Positions 1 to 7,970 of a stretch of DNA of 64,000 bases are shown here, in pieces. Both the position numbers and the translations under genes were made by a program. The first letter of the stretch is position 1, and every line of letters begins with the position of its first letter. The DNA comes from Mariniphaga sp. (GTDB taxonomy: Bacteria; Bacteroidota; Bacteroidia; Bacteroidales; Prolixibacteraceae), in assembly GCA_019429205.1 (NCBI GenBank), contig JAHYIT010000011.1, positions 1-64,000 of the forward strand, in the 5' to 3' direction. The notes under the pieces are model-generated. The model saw only the letters and a list, made by a program, of their open reading frames with translations. It was not told the DNA's origin and made no database searches.

Positions 1-124
1 AGGAAAAACCCTTGTCAAGAAGGAGCAGTGCTTTTAATTTATCGGCAAACCTCCTTTTGGGGCATTTTTGGTGCAAATGCCTAATTTCTTCCTTTTGTTC
101 CTGTGTTAATCTTAAAATCATCAT
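1..124 (-). CDS. IS630-family transposase, N-terminal part (runs off left edge)
   Basis: An open frame reads leftward from two adjacent ATG codons (122-124 and 119-121) to the window edge without a stop, giving 41 residues. They resemble the first helix-turn-helix of IS630-type transposases: a LTQEQKEEIRHLH stretch, then basic RRFADKLKALLLLDKGFS, which matches the family pattern of an alpha-helix rich in Glu/Arg, a conserved R..D+.K.+LLL..G.S. The DDE catalytic part lies outside the window, so I cannot tell whether the gene is intact. The 5' flank holds an AT-rich inverted repeat and a TA-rich stretch (about 214-224) that could be the element end. Assignment rests on pattern recognition of a short segment. 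Confidence 0.55.
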   Translation of the reverse strand, partial: MMILRLTQEQKEEIRHLHQKCPKRRFADKLKALLLLDKGFS

Positions 125-185
125 GCTAAATTACAATGCGTTAAAGATATTAAGAATTTCCGTTAAAAAACAGCAAAATGATACA

Positions 186-214
186 AGTAATTAACAATCT
201 GATTGTTAATTACT
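186..214. repeat. Perfect 13-bp inverted repeat near the transposase start
   Basis: Arms 186-198 and 202-214 (AGTAATTAACAAT and its reverse complement) are separated by 3 bases. It lies upstream of the IS630-like reading frame. It could be part of the element end or a regulator site; it lacks a GC-rich stem and U-tract, so it is not a convincing terminator. Confidence 0.5.
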
Positions 215-536
215 CAATATATAGGGCAGTTTGACAAATTTCCCGAAAAGTTATTAACGTTGGGTATATTTGAGGGGAGAGAAGCATCTGTTTTGTATAG
301 GAAACGAGAATTGAAAGAATGAGTTTTATGTTTTATTTAATTTTATAATTAAAAAGTGGAAACGGATTCTATTCTGTTTCCACTTTTTCGTGGGCCCACC
401 TGACCGTTAGTTATCGGGGGAACCCGGGAAACCCTGTTCCGATAGCTATATGTATACTTAGGTGCAGATAGTGTTCAAAAGTTTTTGCCTGAGTTCTGGA
501 TATTTCTTCAGATTTCTGTTATACAAACTAAAAACA
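215..536. other. Intergenic stretch with two hairpins, no gene seen
   Basis: No credible reading frame is present. It contains a strong hairpin (351-388, listed separately) and a second imperfect one with arms 409-417 and 439-447 (one G-T wobble). The sequence GTGGGCCCAC at 390-399 is a 10-bp palindrome that also resembles the 3' end of the CAU tRNA at 577-650, so an old tRNA fragment is possible but not demonstrable. Confidence 0.4.
351..388. terminator. Bidirectional terminator-like hairpin
   Basis: A 13-bp perfect stem (351-363 with 376-388, AAAAAGTGGAAAC) closes a 12-base loop. The A/T ends supply a U-run in either direction. It lies between the insertion-element fragment and the leftward tRNA unit and could insulate both. 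Confidence 0.5.
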
Positions 537-563
537 AAACACTTGCTAATATAGCAAGTGTTT
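537..563 (-). terminator. Terminator of the leftward tRNA unit
   Basis: Arms around 538-547 and 553-562 form a 10-11 bp stem (AACACTTGCT). Read leftward it is followed by TTTGTTTTTAG, a typical intrinsic terminator tail. It sits 14 bases past the 3' end of the CAU tRNA. Confidence 0.75.
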
Positions 564-576
564 CTGCTTTAAAAAG

Positions 577-650
577 TGGGCCCAGCTGGGCATGATCCAG
601 CGACCCCCTGATTATGAGTCAGGTGCTCTAACCAACTGAGCTATAGGCCC
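577..650 (-). tRNA. tRNA with CAU anticodon (Ile2 or elongator Met)
   Basis: The 74-base minus-strand sequence folds as a complete cloverleaf: acceptor GGGCCTA/TGGGCCC with one G-U pair, D arm GCTC/GAGC, anticodon stem CCTGA/TCAGG with loop CTCATAA (anticodon CAU), T stem GCTGG/CCAGC, discriminator A; CCA is not encoded. The T loop reads ATCATGC rather than TTCRANN, so positions 54 and 58 appear swapped (A54, U58). Identity is ambiguous: CAU tRNAs include elongator Met and lysidine-modified Ile2. It is the last member of a leftward unit that starts with tRNA-Phe and ends at the terminator at 537-563. Confidence 0.88.
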
Positions 651-701
651 GAATATCTGTTTTAAATGATACTCTATTTCAAATTATCAGGTCGTTTTAT
701 T

Positions 702-754
702 GACCCCCTGATTGTGAGTCATCCGCCAGCTGGCGGAAACTGAGCTATAGGCCC
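702..754 (-). pseudogene. Broken copy of the CAU tRNA with a palindrome inside
   Basis: Read leftward, the first 18 bases equal those of the neighbouring CAU tRNA (acceptor 5' strand and start of the D arm). Then GGTTAGAGCACC is replaced by a 16-bp perfect palindrome. The anticodon arm follows with CAU changed to CAC, and homology stops after GGGGGTC; the T arm and 3' acceptor strand are gone. It cannot form a tRNA. It lies 52 bases upstream of the intact copy in the same direction, which suggests a tandem duplicate that decayed after insertion of the palindrome. Confidence 0.8.
722..737. repeat. 16-bp perfect palindrome TCCGCCAGCTGGCGGA
   Basis: Each half is the exact reverse complement of the other and it interrupts a tRNA remnant, so its borders are visible by comparison with the intact tRNA at 577-650. 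It looks like a short REP-type element. A related TCC...GGA element of 19 bp interrupts an intergenic repeat at 12624-12642. Confidence 0.75.
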
Positions 755-906
755 GAAAATGTTTCGAATTTCGATTCTAATGTTCAAAGTTATGAAACAA
801 ACACGATCAGCGAATTTCGGAGTGCAAGTTTACAACTTTGTGCGAAAATACACAAGAGGAAACTTAAATAAAAAAAGGAAAGACTCTCATCTTCCCTTCC
901 TTCCAG

Positions 907-979
<73 letters not shown>

Positions 980-996
980 TTTTTATTTTGGTGTTG

Positions 997-1026
997 CAAA
1001 AGTAAGCAATTTTTTAAATTCACAAA
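997..1026 (-). promoter_or_regulatory. Promoter of the tRNA-Phe unit
   Basis: On the minus strand TTTG (1026-1023), 18 bases, then TACTTTTG (1004-997) match the Bacteroidota sigma-A consensus TTTG-N19-21-TAnnTTTG with a spacer one base short. The expected start point near 990 is about 10 bases from the tRNA 5' end. Confidence 0.7.
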
Positions 1027-1081
1027 GAAATTTCAATTCAAAGTCAATCAATTCAAAAAAAATTAAGGGAAGTTTTGTTTG

Positions 1082-1112
1082 TTTGTGTTGCGCCTTACTT
1101 TTACTACTTTTG
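1082..1112 (+). promoter_or_regulatory. Promoter of the M16 peptidase gene
   Basis: TTTG (1082-1085), a 19-base spacer and TACTTTTG (1105-1112) are an exact match to the Bacteroidota sigma-A consensus. Transcription should start near 1119, downstream of the upstream in-frame ATG at 1075, which supports the ATG at 1132 as the true start. It is divergent from the tRNA promoter. Confidence 0.75.
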
Positions 1113-1131
1113 CACACTTATAATTTTTTTA

Positions 1132-2361
1132 ATGGTTGAAACTGATTTTCTGAAATATACGTTGCCCAATGGCATCCGGCTGATTCACAAATATGCTGAT
1201 TCGCCTGTGGGTCATTTGGGCATTCTTATTAACACCGGCTCGCGGGATGAGGAACCTGACGAACATGGTTTGGCCCATTTTATCGAACACTCGGTTTTTA
1301 AAGGAACAAAAAATCGAAAAGCCTTTCATATTTTAAGCCGGATTGAAGATGTGGGCGGAGAACTGAACGCTTATACCACAAAGGAAGAAACGACGCTCTA
1401 CAGTACTTTTCTGGCAGAGTTTTATGAGCGAACCGCTGAATTGTTAAGTGACATTCTGTTTAACAGTACCTATCCGGAAAAGGAATTGAAACGTGAAAAA
1501 GAAGTTGTTCTGGAAGAAATCAATTCCTATAAGGATTCTCCCTCGGAACTGATTTTCGATGAATTTGAAGAACTGATATTCGACGGACACCCCATTGCAA
1601 GGAATATTTTGGGGAATCCGGTAAACCTAATTGCTTTTAACCGGGAGTCTATTTTACGGTTTATCGGCAATAATTACCATACCGACCAGATGGTCATTTC
1701 TTCGGTTGGAAAAATTGATTTTGCAGCGTTAATCAAACTGACAGAAAAATATTTTGGGCAGGCTGAAACCAAGCTTAGGCAGAATGGCCGCATCCGATTT
1801 GATAATTATATTCCGGGTAATCTTCAGGTTGAAAAAGATACATTTCAGTCGCATTGTATGATGGGAAACCTGGCATTTGATGTGATGCACCCCAAACGAA
1901 TAACTATGGTTTTGCTGAACAACATCATCGGCGGACAAGCCATGAACTCGAGGCTCAACATGGCTTTGCGCGAGCGCAAGGGAATGGCTTACAACATTGA
2001 ATCGGGTTATACAGCTTATACTGACACAGGCTTGTTTAATGTTTATTTTGGTACCGACCACGAAAACCTGGAAAAGGCAATCAGCCTCGTTTTAAAAGAA
2101 TTTAAACTACTGCGGGAGAAAAAGCTGGGTGTGTTGCAATTGAGTAAAGCACAAAAACAATTGATGGGGCAAATTGCCATCTCCACCGAAAACCGCGAGG
2201 ATTTGATGTTAACTATCGGGAAAAGTTACCTGCTTTTTAATAAGGTGGATACGGTACAAACCATATTCAAAAAAATTGAAGCCATTACTCCACTCGATTT
2301 GCTGGAAGTGGCCAATGAAGTGTTGGATGAAAGTCAAATGAGCAGGTTGGTGTACCGATGA
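1132..2361 (+). CDS. M16 family zinc peptidase (insulinase/processing-protease type)
   Basis: A 409-residue metallopeptidase predicted to cleave peptides. The inverted zinc motif HFIEH is at residues 49-53 (HxxEH), preceded by the family pattern LPNGIRL...G.+I..GSRDE..DE.GLAHF, and followed by the REKEVVLEEI helix that supplies the third ligand Glu. Length fits a single-chain PqqL/YmxG-type protein with an N-terminal catalytic and a C-terminal inactive half-domain. The start at 1132 is chosen over 1075 because the promoter places the transcript start at about 1119 and because conservation begins at the second Met. There is no signal peptide, so it is probably cytosolic. The O-methyltransferase starts 36 bases downstream and is likely co-transcribed. 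Confidence 0.93.
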   Translation: MVETDFLKYTLPNGIRLIHKYADSPVGHLGILINTGSRDEEPDEHGLAHFIEHSVFKGTKNRKAFHILSRIEDVGGELNAYTTKEETTLYSTFLAEFYERTAELLSDILFNSTYPEKELKREKEVVLEEINSYKDSPSELIFDEFEELIFDGHPIARNILGNPVNLIAFNRESILRFIGNNYHTDQMVISSVGKIDFAALIKLTEKYFGQAETKLRQNGRIRFDNYIPGNLQVEKDTFQSHCMMGNLAFDVMHPKRITMVLLNNIIGGQAMNSRLNMALRERKGMAYNIESGYTAYTDTGLFNVYFGTDHENLEKAISLVLKEFKLLREKKLGVLQLSKAQKQLMGQIAISTENREDLMLTIGKSYLLFNKVDTVQTIFKKIEAITPLDLLEVANEVLDESQMSRLVYR

Positions 2362-2397
2362 TTTAGAAGGCCAAGGCAGAGAAAGAATAATTATCAG

Positions 2398-3036
2398 GTG
2401 AAAAAAGAAAATGAAATAGACAAGTATATTCTGGATCATATTGGGCCGGAAGATCAGGTTTTACGGGAACTTGACCGCGAAACCCATTTGAAGATACCTG
2501 GCGCCCGGATGATCTCAGGTCATTTGCAGGGTAAAGTGCTCACTCTGCATTCAAAAATGATTCGGCCGGAACGCATCCTGGAAATTGGGACTTTTACAGG
2601 TTATTCGGCTATATGCCTGGCTAAAGGGCTAAAAGAAAACGGGAAACTCATTACTATTGAGCTTGACGATGAACTGGAAGAACTGGCGAATAAATACTTT
2701 GTAAAATCAGGTTTAAAACAAAAAATCATTCAGGTTATTGGCCCGGCCCTTGAAATCATTCCATCGCTTTCAGAAAAATTCAACCTTGTTTTTATTGATG
2801 CCGACAAGCGCGAATATGTTGAATATTACAACCTTGTATTCGACAAAGTGCGTAGTGGTGGCTACATTATTGCTGACAACACACTTTGGAGCGGTAAAGT
2901 GCTTGATACACCTGTGCCCTCCGATGAACAAACCCTTGGAATTATAAACTTCAACGAAATGATAAAAAATGATTCCCGCGTGGAAAAAGTCATTTTGCCT
3001 TTGCGCGACGGGATGACCATCATTCGGAAGAAGTAA
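2398..3036 (+). CDS. SAM-dependent O-methyltransferase (catechol-OMT-like)
   Basis: A 212-residue class I methyltransferase of the Methyltransf_3 family. SAM motif I LEIGTFTGYS is at residues 61-70; VFIDADK near 127 and the IIADNTLWSGKV strand near 155 carry the metal- and substrate-binding residues typical of caffeoyl-CoA/catechol O-methyltransferases. It likely methylates a small phenolic or catechol hydroxyl; the substrate is unknown. The frame begins at a GTG, with no in-frame ATG before Met38, and covers the expected N-terminal helix, so GTG is accepted as start. It follows the M16 gene and ends at a bidirectional terminator shared with the convergent oxidoreductase gene. Confidence 0.92.
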   Translation: MKKENEIDKYILDHIGPEDQVLRELDRETHLKIPGARMISGHLQGKVLTLHSKMIRPERILEIGTFTGYSAICLAKGLKENGKLITIELDDELEELANKYFVKSGLKQKIIQVIGPALEIIPSLSEKFNLVFIDADKREYVEYYNLVFDKVRSGGYIIADNTLWSGKVLDTPVPSDEQTLGIINFNEMIKNDSRVEKVILPLRDGMTIIRKK

Positions 3037-3083
3037 AATTGTCCTGTTCCGGATAGTAAAATTCCCAAAACCCAAAACGCAAA

Positions 3084-3154
3084 TTCCAAATAAATTCCAA
3101 TTATTCAAATGCTCTAAAATTCCAAAAACTCATCTTTGGATTGTTTGGAATTTT
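3084..3154. repeat. Intergenic repeat ending in a bidirectional terminator
   Basis: The AT-rich stretch with recurring TTCCAAA words resembles the repeat at 12601-12730 (shared core AAATAAATTCCAAT.ATTCAAA). Its right part forms an 11-bp stem (3116-3126 AAAATTCCAAA with 3144-3154) flanked by A/T runs and can terminate both convergent genes (2398-3036 and 3162-4565). Confidence 0.6.
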
Positions 3155-3161
3155 ATAAAAC

Positions 3162-4565
3162 TTATTTCATCGCAGCCTTCAGGCCTTCGGTGGTTGTGTA
3201 ATATTTTACAATCATATTGGGAACTTCCCATTCGGGCATTTTTCCCTGGGCAAGAAAACCCAGGTATTTTTCGGCAACCTGTCCGAAATGGGCTTCGTGG
3301 CCTACTTTAAATTTTTCAGGAATATTTGTTACCCAAAGGTTATCACCCAGCTTATTCACTTCAAGTCCCGGGTATTTTGAAGATAAATCCTGAACGGCAT
3401 TGTAAAGGTAGCCGGCAAATTCCTGTAAATCTGTTTCAGGAAGTGCTTCAATATATAGCTGAGGTTTGTAACCTTCCTCTTCGCCCTGTTTAATGGTGAG
3501 GTTGCATTTGGTTCCGCGCATAATGGAATAGTGTGTATCGCCGGTTCCTTCGGGCGCCTGAAAATTCCAGATTACCGAAACTTTTGCATGAATTCCTTTC
3601 AGCTTGTAATTGATTTCGCCGTTGCTGTAAACTTTCAAAATTCCATTTTCCACATCTTTCTGAAGGTAATCCGGGTATTCTTCAAGTTTTGTGCTTTGTT
3701 TAAACATTTCCGGAGTGAGGTCGGTGGACCAGCGGGTGGCCGAAACAATTTCCACATCTTCCTTTTTCAATGTTACTTCAGGAAACGCTTCCCACTGAAT
3801 GAGGTCAACCAGGTGCGTGGTCACATCCACAATGCCTTCGCCCTGTTGTTCCACATCGAAAAACCAGGCCGGACGTACCAGTGGATTTCCCGATACATAT
3901 TTGAAAAAGTGGTGCACACTTTCTTTGGTGATGGCCGGCTCTTCAGGTGTTCCTGTTTGCAAGGTTCCAAATACTTCAGGAATTAATGACAGTTCGCGTT
4001 GAATCATCGTGGTGATCTCATAGCGTTCGGTCATAATATCGTATAACATCACTCCGTTTTCTTCCGCCACTTTAAACGCTTGTTCCAGCATGGGAAATTC
4101 ATCCGGTGTAATTACCATCGGTTTGTCTGCCAAAACATTAATTCCGGCTTCAACAGTTTCCAGAATGTATTCGGTTTTTTTGGCGTTGTTCCCCGCTGTA
4201 ACCATCACGTTTCCGGGTTTTTCGGCCAGCATTTTTTCGAAGAAATCCGGACCTGTGTAAATTTCGGTTTTCCACGATGTAGGATTATCTGAACGATTGT
4301 TAAAACTTTCAATCAGGTTCAGGTGTGCCTGCAGTTCAGGCCCTTCGGGTGCATAAATATACACTGTCGGGTCAATCTGTTCCAGCATGGTTTTTTGCAC
4401 CAGTGCAGCATGAAAATGGCCGGGGTCAAGGGTCATCAGTTTTACTTCTCCTTTAGCTCCTGTAAACATAGTTTTCGATTCCTGGGTTTCTGACTTCTGG
4501 CCTCCACCACTACATGCTGAAAGCACAATTGCGGTAGCCAGTGTTAAAATTGATATTTTTCTCAT
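3162..4565 (-). CDS. Gfo/Idh/MocA-type oxidoreductase, lipoprotein form
   Basis: A 467-residue protein with a lipoprotein signal (lipobox LSAC, Cys18, followed by SGGG), so it is probably anchored in the periplasm or outer membrane. The rest has the layout of Gfo/Idh/MocA NAD(P)-dependent sugar oxidoreductases with the variant C-terminal domain: a Rossmann part with MVTAGNNAKKTEYILE and VEAGINVLADKPMV (DKP in place of the usual EKP), then a beta-sheet domain with HFFKYVSGNPLVRPAWFFDVEQQGEGIVDVTTHLVD. The N-terminal nucleotide motif is not the standard GxGxxG, so cofactor binding is uncertain. It is last in a minus-strand series of carbohydrate genes, 112 bases after the BNR_4 gene. Confidence 0.82.
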   Translation of the reverse strand: MRKISILTLATAIVLSACSGGGQKSETQESKTMFTGAKGEVKLMTLDPGHFHAALVQKTMLEQIDPTVYIYAPEGPELQAHLNLIESFNNRSDNPTSWKTEIYTGPDFFEKMLAEKPGNVMVTAGNNAKKTEYILETVEAGINVLADKPMVITPDEFPMLEQAFKVAEENGVMLYDIMTERYEITTMIQRELSLIPEVFGTLQTGTPEEPAITKESVHHFFKYVSGNPLVRPAWFFDVEQQGEGIVDVTTHLVDLIQWEAFPEVTLKKEDVEIVSATRWSTDLTPEMFKQSTKLEEYPDYLQKDVENGILKVYSNGEINYKLKGIHAKVSVIWNFQAPEGTGDTHYSIMRGTKCNLTIKQGEEEGYKPQLYIEALPETDLQEFAGYLYNAVQDLSSKYPGLEVNKLGDNLWVTNIPEKFKVGHEAHFGQVAEKYLGFLAQGKMPEWEVPNMIVKYYTTTEGLKAAMK

Positions 4566-4677
4566 TATTGGTAAATTTTAAGTTGATTCCGTTAACGCAC
4601 ACAGTATGCAAATTTAAAATTTTATTTGAATCATTGGGCCAGGAATTTCTATTTATTCCATCAGGGGTTATCTTCAA

Positions 4678-6030
4678 CTATTCGTTATCGATAAAATATT
4701 TGATACTTGTATCGTAAATTGTGTAATGAATGTATTTTTTGTTTTCCATCCAAAGCACAACGGTTTTGGCGTTTTCGGGTAAATATCTTGGAACGTACGG
4801 CCTGACATTGTCGTTCACTGAATTTTGTGTAACAGACGTTACTGTCCAGTTTGCACCTCCATCACCGGTTTCATGTTTTTCAATTTCGAAAGTACCATTG
4901 ACCTCCCGCGAGAGATAAACAAGGTTGGGCTTTTGCGGATGTAGCGTCAAATTTCCCATGTAATACGACTCGCGTTCCGTTTTTCCCGGCTGGGTTTGCG
5001 GAAACCATTTTCCAGCCTTGCAAATTTCATGATCTTCCCAGGTTTTTGATTTTGAGTTGAACCATGCGTAATGGTAGCGGTGGTCGGTTTTCTCGGGGTG
5101 TCTTGAATACAAAATATATGGAACATCATTTTTTTCTACAATATCTGCAATCCATGCTCGTCCTGAATTTTCTGACGGTTTGTAAACCAGCGAGGCGTCT
5201 TTGGGTGAGAAAGGTAATTGTTCAAGCGTACATAATTTGGTTCCGTCGGCCCGCCAAAAAGCGCCGTTTTCGTAGTAGCAATAATAAACCGAATTGTGCG
5301 TTTCCACTTCCGGGTGCCCGTCTGTAAAAACCAGGTGAATTTTTGATTTGCCGTCTGAATAATATTTCACATAAGGCCTATTGTTGGGGTTAAATGGTTC
5401 GCTGCTAATTATTACATATTGCTCGTCCCATGTTTTGCCGTTATCAGTTGAAATAATCATGTTGGGTTTAAATCCTGTCCAACGTCCAAAAACAAACAAT
5501 TTATTGTCTTCTTCATTTAAAACGTAAGGATTGGCATAGGTATAAGTTTCGCGGGGAAATTTTTCCAGCAACTCTTCTGTTTTTGGTTGAAAAACCAAAT
5601 TTTCCTGAAAAGATTTAATATCGGATCCATTGGTTGTAGTGTTGGAAACAACTCCCTTATTTGTGGAATGCCAGGCAAACATGGTAAATACATTACCGTT
5701 TGGCAAAACCACAAAAGCAGGATTGTCGTGGTCATCAATTTCCAGTTGCGGATAGATATTGTTGAATTTTTTTTCACCCGATTTTAAATCTAACGAAGCA
5801 ACTTCAACCGAACCGTCTTTTTTCACCCAGCCTGTAATAACCAGGTTTTCGTTGTAATAGATTGCGCGGGGGTCCGAAAACCAGCACCAGGTTCCATTAT
5901 CTGAAAAAGTGTGAATTGTTCCAGAAATTGGTGTTTTACTTTGCCCATTGGCCATGTTGTTTGCTTGTCCGAAAGTTTTTAATCCGGTAAAAATCAATAA
6001 ACAAGCGATAAGAATTGCTGGTGTTTTCAT
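4678..6030 (-). CDS. BNR_4 repeat protein, secreted; possible polysaccharide lyase/glycosidase
   Basis: A 450-residue protein with signal peptide (MKTPAILIACLLIFTGLKTFG, cleavage near residue 22). Start at 6030 is preferred over an in-frame ATG at 6075 because the signal sequence starts there. Features of the BNR_4 family: GTWCWFSDPRAIYY, the conserved DDHDNPAFVVLPNG segment with its two Asp and His, several Asp-box-like ISTDNGKTWDE turns, and late YMGNLTLHPQKPNLVYLSRE. The fold should be a seven-bladed propeller, as in PL24/PL25 ulvan lyases and in rhamnogalacturonan-related proteins; the substrate cannot be read from sequence. It lies downstream of the SusCD pair, behind a terminator, so it may have its own promoter. 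Confidence 0.75.
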   Translation of the reverse strand: MKTPAILIACLLIFTGLKTFGQANNMANGQSKTPISGTIHTFSDNGTWCWFSDPRAIYYNENLVITGWVKKDGSVEVASLDLKSGEKKFNNIYPQLEIDDHDNPAFVVLPNGNVFTMFAWHSTNKGVVSNTTTNGSDIKSFQENLVFQPKTEELLEKFPRETYTYANPYVLNEEDNKLFVFGRWTGFKPNMIISTDNGKTWDEQYVIISSEPFNPNNRPYVKYYSDGKSKIHLVFTDGHPEVETHNSVYYCYYENGAFWRADGTKLCTLEQLPFSPKDASLVYKPSENSGRAWIADIVEKNDVPYILYSRHPEKTDHRYHYAWFNSKSKTWEDHEICKAGKWFPQTQPGKTERESYYMGNLTLHPQKPNLVYLSREVNGTFEIEKHETGDGGANWTVTSVTQNSVNDNVRPYVPRYLPENAKTVVLWMENKKYIHYTIYDTSIKYFIDNE

Positions 6031-6176
6031 TGTTAAACCTTTTATTAAAGGCCTAAATTTAAAAAGAAAAACCAACTAATTCGAAACGTTGGTGTTTAGC
6101 AAGTTTCATTTCATTAAAACATCATCTGTAAAATGTTAAGAATATTGATGTTATCCGGACTGAGCAAAAAGTAAAA

Positions 6177-6200
6177 GCGCCACCCGAAAACGGGTGGCGC
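6177..6200 (-). terminator. Terminator after susD-like gene
   Basis: A GC-rich 10-bp perfect stem (GCGCCACCCG, loop of four bases) is followed leftward by TTTTACTTTTTG. It lies 63 bases past the stop of the SusD gene and ends the SusCD transcript. Confidence 0.85.
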
Positions 6201-6263
6201 AGATCTAACTAAATCTAACAAGTGATTCCAAATTTACACCTGGAAAAAAATCAGATATTTTTA

Positions 6264-7949
6264 TTAATAACCATCATTTTGTCTCATTTCATTCGTTACC
6301 CTTGTTAACTGATTGGCCGGAATCGGACGTAACAAATGGTAGGGTTGAATAAAATTATTTGTTTGACCTTCAGGATTATACATGGTGTATCTATTAATTA
6401 GTTTTCCTGTCCGTTTAAGGTCGAACCATCTTTTTTGTTCTCCGTTAAATTCTCTGGCCCGCTCATCCAGGATAAAATCGATCGTGACATCACCTGCAGA
6501 GATTAACATTTCATTTTCCTTTCCGGGATACGCAGCTCTTTGTCTGACTGCATTTATATATTCAACAGCTTCTGCTGGTTTATTGTCATTTAACAAAGCC
6601 TCAGCAAGTAATAAGTATGTTTCAGACAAACAGTAAACAATCATATCACGCGAGCCTTCAGCATGATTTACCGATGGGCGCTTGTTATCCTCATATTTCC
6701 AGGGAACCGGGAAAATATTTATACTGTTATTATTGGTGCCATCGGTAGTGTACCATGACCAGGGTTTACCTTTTGCATTTGGATGCCAGCTATATAAATT
6801 TTTACCTGCCTGAACTCCGGGAAGTCTGGCTTCGATAGCTGCTACTTCAGCTTCGGTAAAGTCTTTTCCTGTTAAGTATATTGCTGTATCTCCAACCGAT
6901 GCTCCTTCGGGGAGCGCATTGCCAGTGGTATTATAGTACCAAACAGTCTGATATCCTTCAGTGAATCTGGAGTCAACATCATATTCACCGTTAACACGGA
7001 AATTATTCAACAACCATCCTGTTGGTCTGTAACGAATCCAGGGACGCCCATATCCATGACCAAGGGCGCGTATCAAGCCGGAAGCATAAACTTCATACCA
7101 TGGTCTGAAATGAAGATGCGAATGATTACCAGATGGTGTTAGAAGCGGATCTTCTTCATATTGAACTGAAAAGAGGATTTCCTGATGTTGCTCATTGTCA
7201 TGATTATAACGTGCAAGAGGATCCGTATCCAAAGCAAGCCCATAATCGTTTATTACAGATTTAAATAATGGAACAGCCCCGGTATTGTTGCCTCTGGTTA
7301 AATGAACAAGGCCCAGCATGTGTTTGGCTGCCACTTGTGTTGCTCTGCCAAATTCACTTTGAGTTACCGGCAGGTTAGCAATTGCAAATTCCAGGTCGGA
7401 AATAATAGCAGTGTAAACATCTGCCTCAGGTGTCCGGGTTGCTTCCGTTTCTACTCCCTGGGTTTCTTCCAAAGTCAGTGGAATATCTCCAAAGCTCTGA
7501 ACAAGAACAAAGTAATAATGTGCTCTTAAAAAACGTGCTTCAGCAATTTTAGGATTTTTCTGCTCTTCAGTTAAATCCTCGGATGCTGTTGCTCTTTCTA
7601 CAACTGCATTACAGGAATTAATAGCCTGATAAAAATTAGCCCATAAACTCCAGAATCTGCCATTTTCAGCATTTAATCCAGCCCCGTACCTGTCAATATC
7701 CCAGTCGCCTCCATGACCTCCATGGGTATATTCATCGGTACCAAAAACTGATAGTTTATTGCCGTCTTCCTTTGCATAATAAGATCTGAGGAATGAATAT
7801 GCTGCATTCACTCCTGCATCCAATCCGTCCGGAGTATTTAAATATTCTGCTGTTACTCCTGATACAATTTCTTCATCCAGTGTATCGCAGGAAACAATAA
7901 CGATGGATAAGGAAATTAATACTATTATCAAATATTTCATTTTTTTCAT
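6264..7949 (-). CDS. SusD/RagB-type nutrient-binding outer-membrane lipoprotein
   Basis: A 561-residue lipoprotein (lipobox IVSC, Cys21) of the SusD/RagB family, the cell-surface glycan-binding lid on its SusC partner. Family marks: N-terminal LNTPDGLDAGVNAAYSFLR, the YQAINSCNAVVERA helix with EARFLRAHYYFVLVQSFGDIPL (TPR region near residues 110-170), and the C-terminal signature YCLSETYLLLAEALL, AVEYINAVRQRA, ILDERAREFNGEQKRWFDLKRTGKL. Length is normal. It starts 21 bases after the SusC stop, so both are one transcript, ended by the hairpin at 6177-6200. The ligand is unknown; neighbours suggest a glycoside handled by oxidoreductases. Confidence 0.97.
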   Translation of the reverse strand: MKKMKYLIIVLISLSIVIVSCDTLDEEIVSGVTAEYLNTPDGLDAGVNAAYSFLRSYYAKEDGNKLSVFGTDEYTHGGHGGDWDIDRYGAGLNAENGRFWSLWANFYQAINSCNAVVERATASEDLTEEQKNPKIAEARFLRAHYYFVLVQSFGDIPLTLEETQGVETEATRTPEADVYTAIISDLEFAIANLPVTQSEFGRATQVAAKHMLGLVHLTRGNNTGAVPLFKSVINDYGLALDTDPLARYNHDNEQHQEILFSVQYEEDPLLTPSGNHSHLHFRPWYEVYASGLIRALGHGYGRPWIRYRPTGWLLNNFRVNGEYDVDSRFTEGYQTVWYYNTTGNALPEGASVGDTAIYLTGKDFTEAEVAAIEARLPGVQAGKNLYSWHPNAKGKPWSWYTTDGTNNNSINIFPVPWKYEDNKRPSVNHAEGSRDMIVYCLSETYLLLAEALLNDNKPAEAVEYINAVRQRAAYPGKENEMLISAGDVTIDFILDERAREFNGEQKRWFDLKRTGKLINRYTMYNPEGQTNNFIQPYHLLRPIPANQLTRVTNEMRQNDGY

Positions 7950-7970
7950 CTTTACAATAATTAAATGGTT

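Noticed and set aside
1075-1131. Upstream start for the M16 peptidase giving a hydrophobic N terminus
   Set aside because: It lies before the expected transcript start and the hydrophobic stretch is the translated promoter region.
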